In this document: in pieces, positions 25,868 through 34,349 of the stretch
How the letters are laid out: each line of letters opens with the position of its first letter
Position numbering within the stretch: position 1 is the stretch's first letter
Source of the DNA: Streptomyces anulatus
Lineage (GTDB): Bacteria > Actinomycetota > Actinomycetes > Streptomycetales > Streptomycetaceae
NCBI RefSeq assembly: GCF_014650675.1
Contig: NZ_BMVK01000022.1
Coordinates: 62,001-126,000 of the forward strand
Length of the DNA: 64,000 bases
Direction: 5' to 3'
Made by a program: the position numbers and the translations under genes
Notes under the pieces: generated by a model
Database searches by the model: none
Told to the model about the DNA's origin: nothing
The model's input: the letters and a program-made list of their open reading frames with translations, nothing else

Positions 25868-26440
25868 ATGAAAACCACCACGACGACCGATGAGCGGACC
25901 CTCGCCGCGTTGCAGCGGGAACACGGCCCCGCCCTGTTCCACTTCCTGCTCGGCCTGACCTTCGGGGACCGGCAGCGGGCCGAGGACCTGGTGCAGGAGA
26001 CCCTGGTGCGCGCCTGGCAGCACCCCGAGGCCTTCGACGCGCCCTACGACTCGATGCGGCCGTGGCTGTTCACCGTGGGCCGCCGCCTCGCCATCGACGC
26101 GCGGCGCTCACGACAGGCCCGCCCCGTCGAGGTCAGCGACACGGTGCTGGAGAGCACGCCGGACGCCCTGGACACCGCGGACCGTGCCGTCCGCGCCCTG
26201 GACGTCCGCGAGGCGGTCCGCACCCTCAGCCCCGAGCACCGTGCGGTGCTGGTGCAGATCTACTTCCGCGGGCTGAGCGTCGGCGAGACGGCCGCGGCGC
26301 TCGGCATCCCCGCCGGGACCGTCAAGTCCCGCTCGTACTACGCCCTGCGGGTCCTCGCCCGGACGCTGCCCGGCTACTCCCGCAGGTCCTCGGCCCGGAG
26401 CAGCGCCAGCAGGGCGGATGCCTCGGCCACCTCCACGTAG
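25868..26440 (+). CDS. ECF-subfamily RNA polymerase sigma factor
   Basis: This 190-residue sigma factor has only regions 2 and 4. Region 2 spans about residues 15-85 (FGDRQRAEDLVQETLVRAW, MRPWLFTVGRRLAIDARR). Region 4 spans about 112-168 (LSPEHRAVLVQIYFRGLSVG, then the helix-turn-helix to GTVKSRSYYALRVL). After LPGYSRR the last ~25 residues are Ser/Ala/Arg-rich and coincide with the antisense anti-sigma gene, so they are probably not structured. ATG 25868 lacks a clear Shine-Dalgarno site beyond GGGAGAGGG. The partner is very likely the convergent zinc-motif protein. Confidence 0.9.
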   Translation: MKTTTTTDERTLAALQREHGPALFHFLLGLTFGDRQRAEDLVQETLVRAWQHPEAFDAPYDSMRPWLFTVGRRLAIDARRSRQARPVEVSDTVLESTPDALDTADRAVRALDVREAVRTLSPEHRAVLVQIYFRGLSVGETAAALGIPAGTVKSRSYYALRVLARTLPGYSRRSSARSSASRADASATST

Positions 26441-26571
26441 ACCCCGGCGCAGCCGTCGCAGCCCTGGATGTGGCGGGCGACCCGGCAGGTCTCCTCGGCG
26501 TCCAGAGCGTCCAGGACGTACGCGCCCAGCAGCAGGCGCACGTGCGGGTCGTCGCCGGGGTCGGCACTCAT
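26374..26571 (-). CDS. Minimal zinc-binding anti-sigma protein (zf-HC2 fragment)
   Basis: This 65-residue protein carries the anti-sigma zinc motif HxxxCxxC as RHIQGCDGC near residues 34-42. It is preceded by LLGAYVLDALDAEE, which matches the N-terminus of membrane anti-sigma factors. There is no transmembrane or sensory domain, so it would be soluble. ATG 26571 has GAGG six bases upstream. The first ZAS histidine may be His10. It is convergent with the ECF sigma gene and overlaps its 3' end by 67 bp, an unusual arrangement since anti-sigma genes usually follow co-directionally. Confidence 0.72.
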   Translation of the reverse strand: MSADPGDDPHVRLLLGAYVLDALDAEETCRVARHIQGCDGCAGVYVEVAEASALLALLRAEDLRE

Positions 26572-26683
26572 TCACAGCCTCGTATCTCCTGGGCGATCCT
26601 CCCCTTCTGCCCACGCGGGGCGTCCGCCCCCGGTTCAATGCTGCGTGAAGCCCGGCACCGAGCAAGGAAAGAGGCGAGACGGG

Positions 26684-27199
26684 ATGCGTCCCGAGGATAC
26701 GGATGGGACCGGTGGGAACGGGCTCCAGGTACCGATGACCTGGCTGTCCACCGAGTACCTCGCCGACGACCTGTTGAGGACCGGCGACCTGATGGAACCG
26801 ACGACCCTGGAGTTCCGGGCGGGGCGCGACGCCCTCGCGCTGACGATGTTCCTGTGCGGAGTCCCCCGTGACGCCCCCGCTCCCCGGGCGCTGCCCGAAC
26901 CCCGGGTCGACGAGCTGCGGATGCTCACGGCGTACGAGTGCACCTGGCGCGCCTGGATCTGCGAGCGGCTGGCGGAGGCGGGGCGGAACGCCGGGCCCGG
27001 CGACCCCGATCTGGCGCTGGCGCGGGCGGCCTGGCGCTGGCTGGAGGAGACCGAGCTGCTCGCGGCGGACCTGGACGCGATCGGCCCCGCTCCGTGGGAC
27101 GCCGCGGCCGGCCCGGCGGACGACGGGGAGGTCCGTGTCTGGACGCCCGCCTGGCAGTTGGGGCTGCCGCTGGGACATCTGGCCGTCCATCTGTGCTGA
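26684..27199 (+). CDS. Conserved hypothetical protein
   Basis: This 171-residue protein has no family I recognise. It is acidic, Trp- and Leu-rich and predicted mainly helical: VPMTWLSTEYLADDLLRTGD, DELRMLTAYECTWRAWICER and AAWRWLEETELLAADLDAIG. It ends WQLGLPLGHLAVHLC with a terminal cysteine. ATG 26684 has GAGG nine bases upstream. It is divergent from the small anti-sigma gene and converges on the LytS-type kinase gene. Third-position GC is normal for the genome, which supports real coding. Confidence 0.65.
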   Translation: MRPEDTDGTGGNGLQVPMTWLSTEYLADDLLRTGDLMEPTTLEFRAGRDALALTMFLCGVPRDAPAPRALPEPRVDELRMLTAYECTWRAWICERLAEAGRNAGPGDPDLALARAAWRWLEETELLAADLDAIGPAPWDAAAGPADDGEVRVWTPAWQLGLPLGHLAVHLC

Positions 27200-27208
27200 G
27201 CCTCTGCT

Positions 27209-28399
27209 TCAGGAACCGTGCACCCCGGCACGGTACTTGGGCAGCCGGAGAGTGATCTTCATGCCTGCCCCGACGCCGGTCTCGATGAGCAGGCCGTAGT
27301 CGTCGCCGTAGACCTGGCGCAGCCGCTCGTCCACGTTGAGCAGGCCGATGCCGGTGGAGGCGCCGCCCTCGCCGCGCAGGATCTGCCGCAGCCGTTCGGG
27401 GTCCATGCCGGTTCCGTCGTCCTCGATGACCACCTCGGCCTCCGACCCGGCGTCCAGGGCGCTGATGGTGATGCGGCTGCGGGTGACCGCCCCTTCGAGG
27501 CCGTGCTTGACGGCGTTCTCCACCAGCGGCTGGAGGCACAGGAACGGCAGCGCGACCGGCAGGACCTCGGGGGCGACCTGGAGGGTCACGGCGAGGCGTT
27601 CGCCGAAGCGGGCGCGGACGAGCGCCAAATACTGGTCGATGGAGTGCAGTTCGTCCGCCAGGGTGGTGAACTCCCCGTGCCTGCGGAACGAGTAGCGGGT
27701 GAAGTCGGCGAACTCCAGGAGCAGTTCACGGGCCTGCTCGGGGTCGGTCCGGACGAACGAGGCGATGGCGGCGAGCGAGTTGAAGATGAAGTGCGGGGAG
27801 ATCTGCGCCCGCAGGGCCTTGATCTCGGCCTCGATGAGCTGGGTGCGTGAGCGGTCCAGCTCGGCCAGTTCCAGCTGGACGCAGACCCAGCGCGCCACCT
27901 CCCCCGCGGCCCGTGCCAGCACCGCCGATTCGCGCGGGGCGTAGGCGACGAGCGCGCCCAGGACCCGGTTGTCGACGGTGAGCGGGACGGCGACGGCCCA
28001 GCGCAGCGGGCAGTCGAGGTCGGCGCAGCCGCTGTCGAAGGCGGTGCGGCGGCCGTTGTCCAGCAGCGCCTTCAGGTGCTCCATGACGTCCTTGCCGTGG
28101 TGGTGCCCGGCGCCGTCCCAGACCAGCACCCGGTCCCGGTCGGTGAGGCAGAGGGCGTCGGTGCCCAGCAGGGAGCGCAGCCGGCGGGCGGCGCGCCGGG
28201 CGCTCTCCTCGGTGAGACCGGCCCGCAGCGGCGGTGCGGCGAGCGACGCGGTGTGCAGGGTCTCGAACGTGGCGTGCTCGACGGGCGTGCCGACATCACT
28301 GGGGCGCAGCGGCCGGGCGGTGCGGCGGCCGACCAGATATCCGGCGCCGAGCAGCAGCGCGGCCGTCACGACGAGAACGGCGATCGCGGCCCCGGTCAT
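27209..28399 (-). CDS. LytS-type sensor histidine kinase
   Basis: This 396-residue kinase has one N-terminal membrane helix (residues 3-23) and a GAF-like cytoplasmic sensor (about 60-185). A His_kinase domain follows with the phospho-accepting HFIFNSLAAIASFVRTDPEQ near 210, then an ATPase domain with NAVKHGLEG and GTGMDPERL. ATG 28399 overlaps the symporter stop (ATGA). The operon order is DUF485, symporter, kinase, with the LytTR regulator just upstream. This resembles pyruvate/nutrient-sensing LytS systems in which a transporter is part of the sensing unit; the ligand is unknown. Confidence 0.9.
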   Translation of the reverse strand: MTGAAIAVLVVTAALLLGAGYLVGRRTARPLRPSDVGTPVEHATFETLHTASLAAPPLRAGLTEESARRAARRLRSLLGTDALCLTDRDRVLVWDGAGHHHGKDVMEHLKALLDNGRRTAFDSGCADLDCPLRWAVAVPLTVDNRVLGALVAYAPRESAVLARAAGEVARWVCVQLELAELDRSRTQLIEAEIKALRAQISPHFIFNSLAAIASFVRTDPEQARELLLEFADFTRYSFRRHGEFTTLADELHSIDQYLALVRARFGERLAVTLQVAPEVLPVALPFLCLQPLVENAVKHGLEGAVTRSRITISALDAGSEAEVVIEDDGTGMDPERLRQILRGEGGASTGIGLLNVDERLRQVYGDDYGLLIETGVGAGMKITLRLPKYRAGVHGS

Positions 28400-29901
28400 C
28401 GTTCCCGCCCCGCGGCGGAGCGCGGCGAGGAGAGCGCCTCGGGGAGGTGGAAGCGGGTCATGGCGGCGTTGGTGCCCGGGGGTATCCGCCCCGGTGTGGC
28501 GAGCGAGACGAGGATCATCGCGAGGAACCCCACGGGGACGGACCAGACGGCGGGCCAGGCGAGCAGGGCGTGCGGCCAGCCCGGCGGGCGTACGGCTCCG
28601 CTGACGGTGATGGCCACCGCGACGAGAGCGGAACCCCCGCCCAGCAGGAGCCCCGCGACCGCCCCGGGCGGGGTGAGCCGCCGCCACCAGATGCCGAGGA
28701 TGAGCAGCGGGCAGAAGGAGGAGGCGGAGACGGCGAAGGCCATGCCCACCGCGTCGGCCACCGGCACCCGGCTCACCAGCAGGGAACCGGCGAGCGGTAC
28801 GGCGATCGCGAGGACGGTGGCGAGCCGGAAGTGGCGTACTCCGCGCGAGGGCAGGACGTCCTGGGTGATGACTCCGGCGACGGCCATGGTGAGCCCGGAG
28901 GCGGTGGACAGGAACGCGGCGAACGCCCCGCCGGCGATCAGGGCCCCGAGGAGGTCGCCGCCGAGTCCGCCGATGAGCCGGGCGGGCAGCAGCAGGACGG
29001 CGGCGTCCGCGTCTCCTCCGTACCGCAGCTCGGGCGTGTAGAGCCGGCCGAGCGCGCCGTAGATCGGCGGGAGCAGGTAGAAGAGACCGACCAGGGCGAG
29101 GACGGCGACGGTGGTGCGGCGGGCGTCGCGGCCGTTCGGGCTGGTGTAGAAGCGGACGACGACATGCGGCAGGCCCATGGTGCCGAGGAAGGTCGCCACG
29201 ATCAGCCCGTAGGTGGCGTACAGCGGATGGTCGGCGCGGAAGACGGCGAGCTGGTCGTCGAAGCTGACCCGGGGCCGGCCGTCGCCCTGCCAGGCGAGGA
29301 CCAGGAAGAGCGCGGGGACCAGGAGCGCGGTCAACTTCAGCCAGTACTGGAAGACCTGGACGAAGGTGATGGAGCGCATGCCGCCCGCGGCGACGGCTGC
29401 GGTCACGACGGTGGCGACGAGGACGTCGCCGAGCCAGCCGGGAGCGCCCGTGAGGATCTTGAGGGTGAGTCCGGCGCCCTGGAGCTGCGGCACGAGGTAG
29501 AGCCAGCCCGCGCCGACGACGAGCGCGCTGACCAGCCGGCGCACCTGCCGTGATTCGAGCCGTCCCTCGGCGAAGTCCGGCAGGGTGTACGCCCCCGAGC
29601 GGCGCAGCGGGGCGGCGACGAAGACCAGGAGCACCAGGTATCCGGCGGTGTAGCCGACCGGGTACCAGAGCATGTCGGGGCCGTGGACGAGGACGAGCCC
29701 GGCGACGCCGAGGAAGGAGGCGGCGGAGAGGTACTCGCCGCTGATCGCGGCGGCGTTGAGGCGGGGCCGTACGGTGCGCGAGGCGACGTAGAAGTCGGAG
29801 GTCGTACGGGAGATGCGCAGGCCGAATCCGCCGACGAGGACGGTGGCGAGGACGACGAGGGCGACCGCCACCCAGGACGCCATGTGGTCGGGGGTGCTCA
29901 C
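28396..29901 (-). CDS. Solute:sodium symporter (ActP/MctP-like SSS family)
   Basis: This 501-residue transporter has about 13 hydrophobic helices. Family segments include ISGEYLSAASFLGVAGLVLV near residue 50, GYTAGYLVLLVFVAAPLRRSG, LPDFAEGRLESRQVRRL and the sodium-site region AAFLSTASGLTMAVAGVITQD near 330. Likely substrates in this branch are small monocarboxylates such as acetate or pyruvate. GTG 29901 overlaps the DUF485 stop (GTGA), and the stop overlaps the kinase start, so all three are translationally coupled. Confidence 0.88.
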   Translation of the reverse strand: MSTPDHMASWVAVALVVLATVLVGGFGLRISRTTSDFYVASRTVRPRLNAAAISGEYLSAASFLGVAGLVLVHGPDMLWYPVGYTAGYLVLLVFVAAPLRRSGAYTLPDFAEGRLESRQVRRLVSALVVGAGWLYLVPQLQGAGLTLKILTGAPGWLGDVLVATVVTAAVAAGGMRSITFVQVFQYWLKLTALLVPALFLVLAWQGDGRPRVSFDDQLAVFRADHPLYATYGLIVATFLGTMGLPHVVVRFYTSPNGRDARRTTVAVLALVGLFYLLPPIYGALGRLYTPELRYGGDADAAVLLLPARLIGGLGGDLLGALIAGGAFAAFLSTASGLTMAVAGVITQDVLPSRGVRHFRLATVLAIAVPLAGSLLVSRVPVADAVGMAFAVSASSFCPLLILGIWWRRLTPPGAVAGLLLGGGSALVAVAITVSGAVRPPGWPHALLAWPAVWSVPVGFLAMILVSLATPGRIPPGTNAAMTRFHLPEALSSPRSAAGRER

Positions 29902-30260
29902 GGGGCGGGGCGGCCCTCCACCAGCCGGGCGAAGTCGCGTTCGTTGCGCTCGGCCCTGCGGACGTACCACCAGGCGGCCAGGGTGAGCGGCGGGTAGGTG
30001 GCGAAGCCGAGCACCGCCCAGACCAGCGCGGAGCTGTTCAGCGCGGCGAAGAGGAGCGGCAGGGTGCCCGCGACGAGGGCGAGGACGCCGAAGACGGTGA
30101 GCCCGGCGCGCAGCTGGCCGCGCATCAGCGATCGCACATAGGCGCCGCCGAGGGCGGTCTGCTCGTCGATCTCCGACTGGGTGCGGTAGCGGGGCAGCGG
30201 GCGCACCCGCCGCGGCTCCCCCGTGACCACTTCGCGCCGGGGCGATGGCTCTGCGGACAT
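29898..30260 (-). CDS. DUF485-family small membrane protein
   Basis: This 120-residue protein has a basic, Pro/Arg-rich cytoplasmic N-terminus and two hydrophobic helices (about 57-77 and 84-102). DUF485 proteins (YjcH type) accompany acetate/monocarboxylate symporters and are thought to be accessory subunits. Its stop overlaps the symporter start by GTGA, exactly as in those operons. The LytTR regulator gene ends 62 bp upstream on the same strand. Confidence 0.85.
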   Translation of the reverse strand: MSAEPSPRREVVTGEPRRVRPLPRYRTQSEIDEQTALGGAYVRSLMRGQLRAGLTVFGVLALVAGTLPLLFAALNSSALVWAVLGFATYPPLTLAAWWYVRRAERNERDFARLVEGRPAP

Positions 30261-30322
30261 GGGCTCGGAGTGTAGGCGTCGGCGGGCCGCGCTGGGAAGG
30301 GTTCGGAGAAGGACTCCCCAGG

Positions 30323-31075
30323 TCAGCGGCCACCCTGGCGCATCAGGAGGTCGCGCAGGGCGCGGGTGTGGCGGCGGCTGACGGCCAACTCCGCCTCCCC
30401 GATGCGCACGCTCATGCTGCCCGCGTCCAGGCGCAGTTCGTCGATCCGGCCGAGCGCCACGAGGTGGCGGCGGTGGATCCGGACGAAGCCGCGGGAGCGC
30501 CAGCGCTCCTCCAGGGTGGTGAGCGGGATGCGGACGAGGTGGCTGCCGGTGGCGGTGTGCAGGCGGGCGTAGTCGCCCTGCGCCTCGGCGTACGCGATCT
30601 CGTCGATGGGGATGAAGCGGATGACGCCGCCGAGCTCGACCGGGATCTGGTCGCCCGCGCTGTCGTGGACCGGTGCGGACCGGTCCCCCACCTGTTCGGC
30701 GACCCGGCGGACGGCTTCGGCGAGGCGCTCGCGGCGGACCGGTTTGAGGACGTAGTCGACGGCCTTGAGGTCGAAGGCGTGGACGGCGAAGCCCTCGTGG
30801 GCGGTGACGAAGACGATGAGCGGGGGCGCGGCGAATCCGGCGAGGAGCTGGGCGACGTCGAGCCCGGTGAGTCCGGCCATGTGGATGTCGAGGAAGACCA
30901 CGTCGATCGCGGACGGATCGTCGGGGCCCGCGTCCACCGCGCCGCCGATGCGGCGCAGTGCCTCGGTCGCACCGGTGGCGCCCTCGGCGCTGCGGACACG
31001 GGGGTCGGCGCGCAGGAGGTAGAGGAGTTCCTCCAGGGCGGGTTGTTCGTCGTCGACGGCGAGTACGCGCAGCAT
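30323..31075 (-). CDS. LytTR-family response regulator
   Basis: This 250-residue protein has a receiver domain (1-120) with VLAVDDEQP, phospho-acceptor Asp in VVFLDIHMAG near residue 63, TAHEG and the switch Lys in VLKPVRRE. It is followed by a LytTR DNA-binding domain (about 148-245): IRFIPIDEIAYAEAQGDYA, FVRIHRRHLVAL. It is the cognate partner of the LytS-type kinase three genes downstream. LytTR regulators bind paired direct repeats, which I could not identify in the leader between 30261 and 30322. Confidence 0.9.
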   Translation of the reverse strand: MLRVLAVDDEQPALEELLYLLRADPRVRSAEGATGATEALRRIGGAVDAGPDDPSAIDVVFLDIHMAGLTGLDVAQLLAGFAAPPLIVFVTAHEGFAVHAFDLKAVDYVLKPVRRERLAEAVRRVAEQVGDRSAPVHDSAGDQIPVELGGVIRFIPIDEIAYAEAQGDYARLHTATGSHLVRIPLTTLEERWRSRGFVRIHRRHLVALGRIDELRLDAGSMSVRIGEAELAVSRRHTRALRDLLMRQGGR

Positions 31076-31312
31076 GAGGCCGGAGTTTAGGGGGTGCGGG
31101 GCGGATCAGGGCCGGAAAGAGCCGCGTCGTCTGGTGCGGTGCATCGCAAGGCGCCGGAGCGTCCTCATCGCGGAGCGATTCGGGCGCTGTGGCAACGCCG
31201 CGAGGTGCCGCGCCAGGCGACACGGGCCCGGCCATGATCCGTCCCGTGCCCCCTAGGGGGTGCGGGGCCCGGTGGCTTGAGTGAATCCCGGGTTGTTCCC
31301 GTACCGCAGTAC

Positions 31313-31948
31313 ATGCGGACGACCGAACCCCACATCACGGTGGGGGCCTATGCCCTGGGCGTGCTCGGGGGCGCCGACGCCTTCCGGTTCGAGGAGCATC
31401 TGGCGGACTGTGCCGGGTGCCGGGTACGGGCCCGGGAGTTCGCCGGGGTGAGGGCGGATCTGGCGGTGGCGGGGCCGCCGGCGGCTCCGGGGTCCGGGCT
31501 CGCGGAACGGCTGACGGCCGCGGTGACGGCGGGCCGGCGCAGCAGGGGGCGGCGGGCTCTGGCGCTGGTGGCGGCCGCGGTCGTGCTGGCGGTGGGCGGT
31601 CCCGTGCTGGTGGCCGGGGACGCCGGCGGCCCGGCGGAAGGGGCGGTTGTGCGGAGGTGGTCCGGGAGCGACGGGACGTCCGGGATCGCCGCGGTGGTGA
31701 CGGCTGCGGGGCGCGAGTGGGGGTCGGCGGTGGCGCTGGAGGTGGTGCGGGTTCCGGTGGAGGGGGTGTGCGCGCTGGTCGCGGTGGGCCGGGACGGCAG
31801 TGAGGAGACGGTGGGCAGTTGGTCGGCCGGGGGCGTGGGCGGCGGTCCGGTCGAGGTGTCGGGCGGGGCGGCGCTGCGGCCGGAGGGCATCGACCACTTC
31901 GAGGTGCGGACGGCGGACGGGCGGCGGCTGGTGACGGTGGAGCGGTGA
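31313..31948 (+). CDS. Membrane anti-sigma factor with zinc motif (no adjacent sigma gene)
   Basis: This protein of about 211 residues has an N-terminal zinc anti-sigma domain (EPHITVGAYALGVL, then HLADCAGCRVR with the HxxxCxxC motif near 29-36). A linker precedes one membrane helix (about 86-106, ALALVAAAVVLAVGGPVLVA) and an extracytoplasmic beta-rich C-terminal domain of the RskA/anti-sigma-K type. ATG 31313 lacks a Shine-Dalgarno site; a TTG at 31277 is an alternative start. The nearest sigma gene is 5 kb away and has its own candidate partner, so this anti-sigma factor is an orphan here. The zinc segment resembles that of the 65-residue protein at 26.4-26.6 kb. Confidence 0.8.
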   Translation: MRTTEPHITVGAYALGVLGGADAFRFEEHLADCAGCRVRAREFAGVRADLAVAGPPAAPGSGLAERLTAAVTAGRRSRGRRALALVAAAVVLAVGGPVLVAGDAGGPAEGAVVRRWSGSDGTSGIAAVVTAAGREWGSAVALEVVRVPVEGVCALVAVGRDGSEETVGSWSAGGVGGGPVEVSGGAALRPEGIDHFEVRTADGRRLVTVER

Positions 31949-31961
31949 GCCCGGGATGCCG

Positions 31962-32822
31962 CTACTTCAGGAACTTGGAGAGCCTGCGGTCCGCCAGCGG
32001 TCTGCCGCCCGTCTGGCAGGTGGGGCAGTACTGGAGCGAGGAGTCGCTGAAGGAGACCTCAAGGATCGTGTCCCCGCAGACCGGGCAGGCTTCTCCGGTA
32101 CGCCCGTGGACCCGCATCCCGGTCTTCTTCTCGGCCTTGAGCTTCCCCGCCTCCACCCCGCTGGAGCGGGCCACGGCGTCCTGGAGCGTGGTGCGCAGCG
32201 CGGTGTACAGGCGGGTGACGTCGTCCTCGCCGAGATCGGCGGTCCGTTTGAACGGGGACATCTTCGCGACGTGCAGGATCTCGTCGCTGTAGGCGTTGCC
32301 GATGCCGGCGATGAGCGCCTGGTCGCGCAGCGCGCCCTTGATCTGGCGGCGTTCCCCGGCGAGCAGCGCGGCGAACGCGTCGCGGTCGAAGGCGTCGGCG
32401 AGGGGGTCCGGGCCGAGGCGGGCGATTCCGGGGACGTCCAGGGGGTCGTGGACGAGGTGGACGGAGAGGCGCTTCTTGGTGCCCATCTCGGTCAGGTCGA
32501 AGCCGTCGCCGTCGACGGTGATCAGGCGCAGGGCGAGGGGCCCCTTGCCGGGGCGGGGCGGGGCGGCCGGGAAGGAGTCCTTCCAGCGGAGCCAGCCGGC
32601 CCGGGCGAGGTGGGTGCACAGATGGAGCCCGCCCGCCCCGATGTCGAGGAACTTGCCGTGGCGGGCGACCGAGGTGACGGCCGTGCCCTCCAGGGCGGTC
32701 AGCGGCGGGTCGTACGTCTTCAGGACGCTGATCGCCAGCGGGAGGACGCGGGCGATCTCCTTGCCGACCAGATGGTCGTCGAGGAAGACCCGCAGGGCTT
32801 CGACTTCGGGCAGTTCGGGCAT
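31962..32822 (-). CDS. Fpg/Nei-family DNA glycosylase
   Basis: This 286-residue base-excision repair enzyme has the catalytic N-terminus MPELPEVEALR (Pro2 nucleophile, Glu3). The helix-two-turn-helix segment includes KGALRDQALIAGIGNAYSDEILH near residues 165-187. A C-terminal zinc finger is C-x2-C (ACPVCGD) plus C-x2-C (YCPTCQTGG). The loop pattern is closer to actinobacterial Nei-like enzymes than to MutM. It removes oxidised bases and nicks DNA. It is convergent with the anti-sigma gene, with a 13-bp gap. Confidence 0.9.
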   Translation of the reverse strand: MPELPEVEALRVFLDDHLVGKEIARVLPLAISVLKTYDPPLTALEGTAVTSVARHGKFLDIGAGGLHLCTHLARAGWLRWKDSFPAAPPRPGKGPLALRLITVDGDGFDLTEMGTKKRLSVHLVHDPLDVPGIARLGPDPLADAFDRDAFAALLAGERRQIKGALRDQALIAGIGNAYSDEILHVAKMSPFKRTADLGEDDVTRLYTALRTTLQDAVARSSGVEAGKLKAEKKTGMRVHGRTGEACPVCGDTILEVSFSDSSLQYCPTCQTGGRPLADRRLSKFLK

Positions 32823-32858
32823 GACTCCAGCCTGCCGCAGCGGTTGGGCGGCTGCCTG

Positions 32859-34226
32859 TCAGGACACCGGTGAGCGGTCCGTGCCGGTGATGACGGCGCC
32901 CAGCTCGGCGAACTCCTCCTCGACCGCGGCGGCGAGCCGGTCGAGGTCGGGCAGCGCCTTGCCGTCGGCCACCAGTCCCACGTGCACCCGCCCGCCGTAG
33001 GTGGACAGGGCCACCGCCAGGGACTGGCCCCGGGCCAGCGGCGCCATGGGGTAGAGGGCGGTCAGCGGGCAGCCGCCCAGGGAGAGCGCGGAGCGGGGCA
33101 GCGGCACGCTGGTGACCAGCACGTCGAAGAGCATGCGGGCGGCGTTGGCGGCCAGCGGCGCGCCGAACCGGTGGGCCAGCGGCGGCAGTTGGTCGGCCAG
33201 TACGGCGACGGCTCCGGCTCCCTTCAGCGGTCCGGCCGCCTTGTTGCGGTCCATCGCCGTCCGGACCGCCCGGAGCCGCTCGCGCGGGTCGGCCGCGGTG
33301 ACCGGCAGGGCGAGCAGATAGGCGGAGAGCCGGTTGCCGGTGGCGGAGGCCCCGCCGGGCCTGCGGCGGGAGACGGGGACCAGGGCGCGCGGGTCGGCGG
33401 CGGGCAGCGGCTCGCCGCGCCCGGCCATCCAGCGGCGCAGCGCACCGGCGACGACGGCGAGGAGGATGTCGTTGGCGGTGCCGCCCTCGGCCCGCCGGAT
33501 CCGCTGGAGGGCCCCGGCGTCGAGGTCGGCGGTGGCCAGGCGGCGGGTGCCGCTGGAGGGCGCGGCGAAGGCGGTCGTGGAGCGCAGGTCGAGGCGGCCG
33601 GCGCGGACGACGGAGGCCCCCACACCGAGCGCCCGGCCGACCTCGCCGATCCTCCCGAGGGCCATGCCCGCCATCTCACGGGGGTCGGGCAGCCAGGAGC
33701 GGGGCGGAACGGCGGGGCGGCCCCGGGCAGCGGTACGGGCGTCGGTGACGGCGGCGATCTCGTCGAAGATCCCGGCCCCGATGGCGACCGCCCGCATCCC
33801 GTCGGCCAGGGCGTGGTGCAGTTTGACCAGGACGGCGAAGGGCCCGCCCTCCGCGCCGCCGATGAGGTACATCCGCCAGGGCGGCAGCCCGCGCCCGAGC
33901 GGTCGCTCCATCAGTTCGCCGGCCAGCCGGCCGGCCTCCGTCATGAAGTCGCCGTCGTCCACGACGATGTGCTCGACGTGCCGGTGCACGTCGAAGTCCT
34001 TGTCCACCGTCCAGGCCTTGCCGCCGACGGGCAGCAGGACGTCCCGTACGCACATGCGCAGCCGGGGGATGGCTGCGGCGCGGGTCCCGAGCAGGTCGAG
34101 GATCCGGCCCGGAGCGGCGTCGGGCGTCGGCGCGAAGACGGCGAGCGCGCCGAGGTGCATCGGATGGGCGTCCGATTCGAAGTGCCAGAAAGCGAGATCG
34201 AGCGGGGCGAGGAGCTCGGTACCCAT
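32859..34226 (-). CDS. Wax ester synthase/diacylglycerol acyltransferase (WS/DGAT)
   Basis: This enzyme of about 455 residues makes triacylglycerol or wax esters from acyl-CoA. The N-terminal half begins TELLAPLDLAFWHFESDAHP, and the active-site HHxxxDG reads KLHHALADG near residue 140. The second conserved region includes GGTANDILLAVVAGALRRW near 245 and PLPRSALSLGGCPLTALYP near 390. ATG 34226 has GAGG six bases upstream and puts the conserved region at the N-terminus; TTG 34310 would add 28 residues. From memory S. coelicolor has a studied WS/DGAT (SCO0958) in this position. It acts at the membrane/lipid droplet. Confidence 0.9.
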   Translation of the reverse strand: MGTELLAPLDLAFWHFESDAHPMHLGALAVFAPTPDAAPGRILDLLGTRAAAIPRLRMCVRDVLLPVGGKAWTVDKDFDVHRHVEHIVVDDGDFMTEAGRLAGELMERPLGRGLPPWRMYLIGGAEGGPFAVLVKLHHALADGMRAVAIGAGIFDEIAAVTDARTAARGRPAVPPRSWLPDPREMAGMALGRIGEVGRALGVGASVVRAGRLDLRSTTAFAAPSSGTRRLATADLDAGALQRIRRAEGGTANDILLAVVAGALRRWMAGRGEPLPAADPRALVPVSRRRPGGASATGNRLSAYLLALPVTAADPRERLRAVRTAMDRNKAAGPLKGAGAVAVLADQLPPLAHRFGAPLAANAARMLFDVLVTSVPLPRSALSLGGCPLTALYPMAPLARGQSLAVALSTYGGRVHVGLVADGKALPDLDRLAAAVEEEFAELGAVITGTDRSPVS

Positions 34227-34349
34227 CGGGGGCCTCATGTCGTCGAAGGCGGCAGGGCCGGGGTGCGGCCGGTCACCCGCAGTCAATCCTTTGCGGTCGA
34301 TAACGGTCAAGCACTGACATGTTACGTACTGTTACGCCACGGTGTGGAT

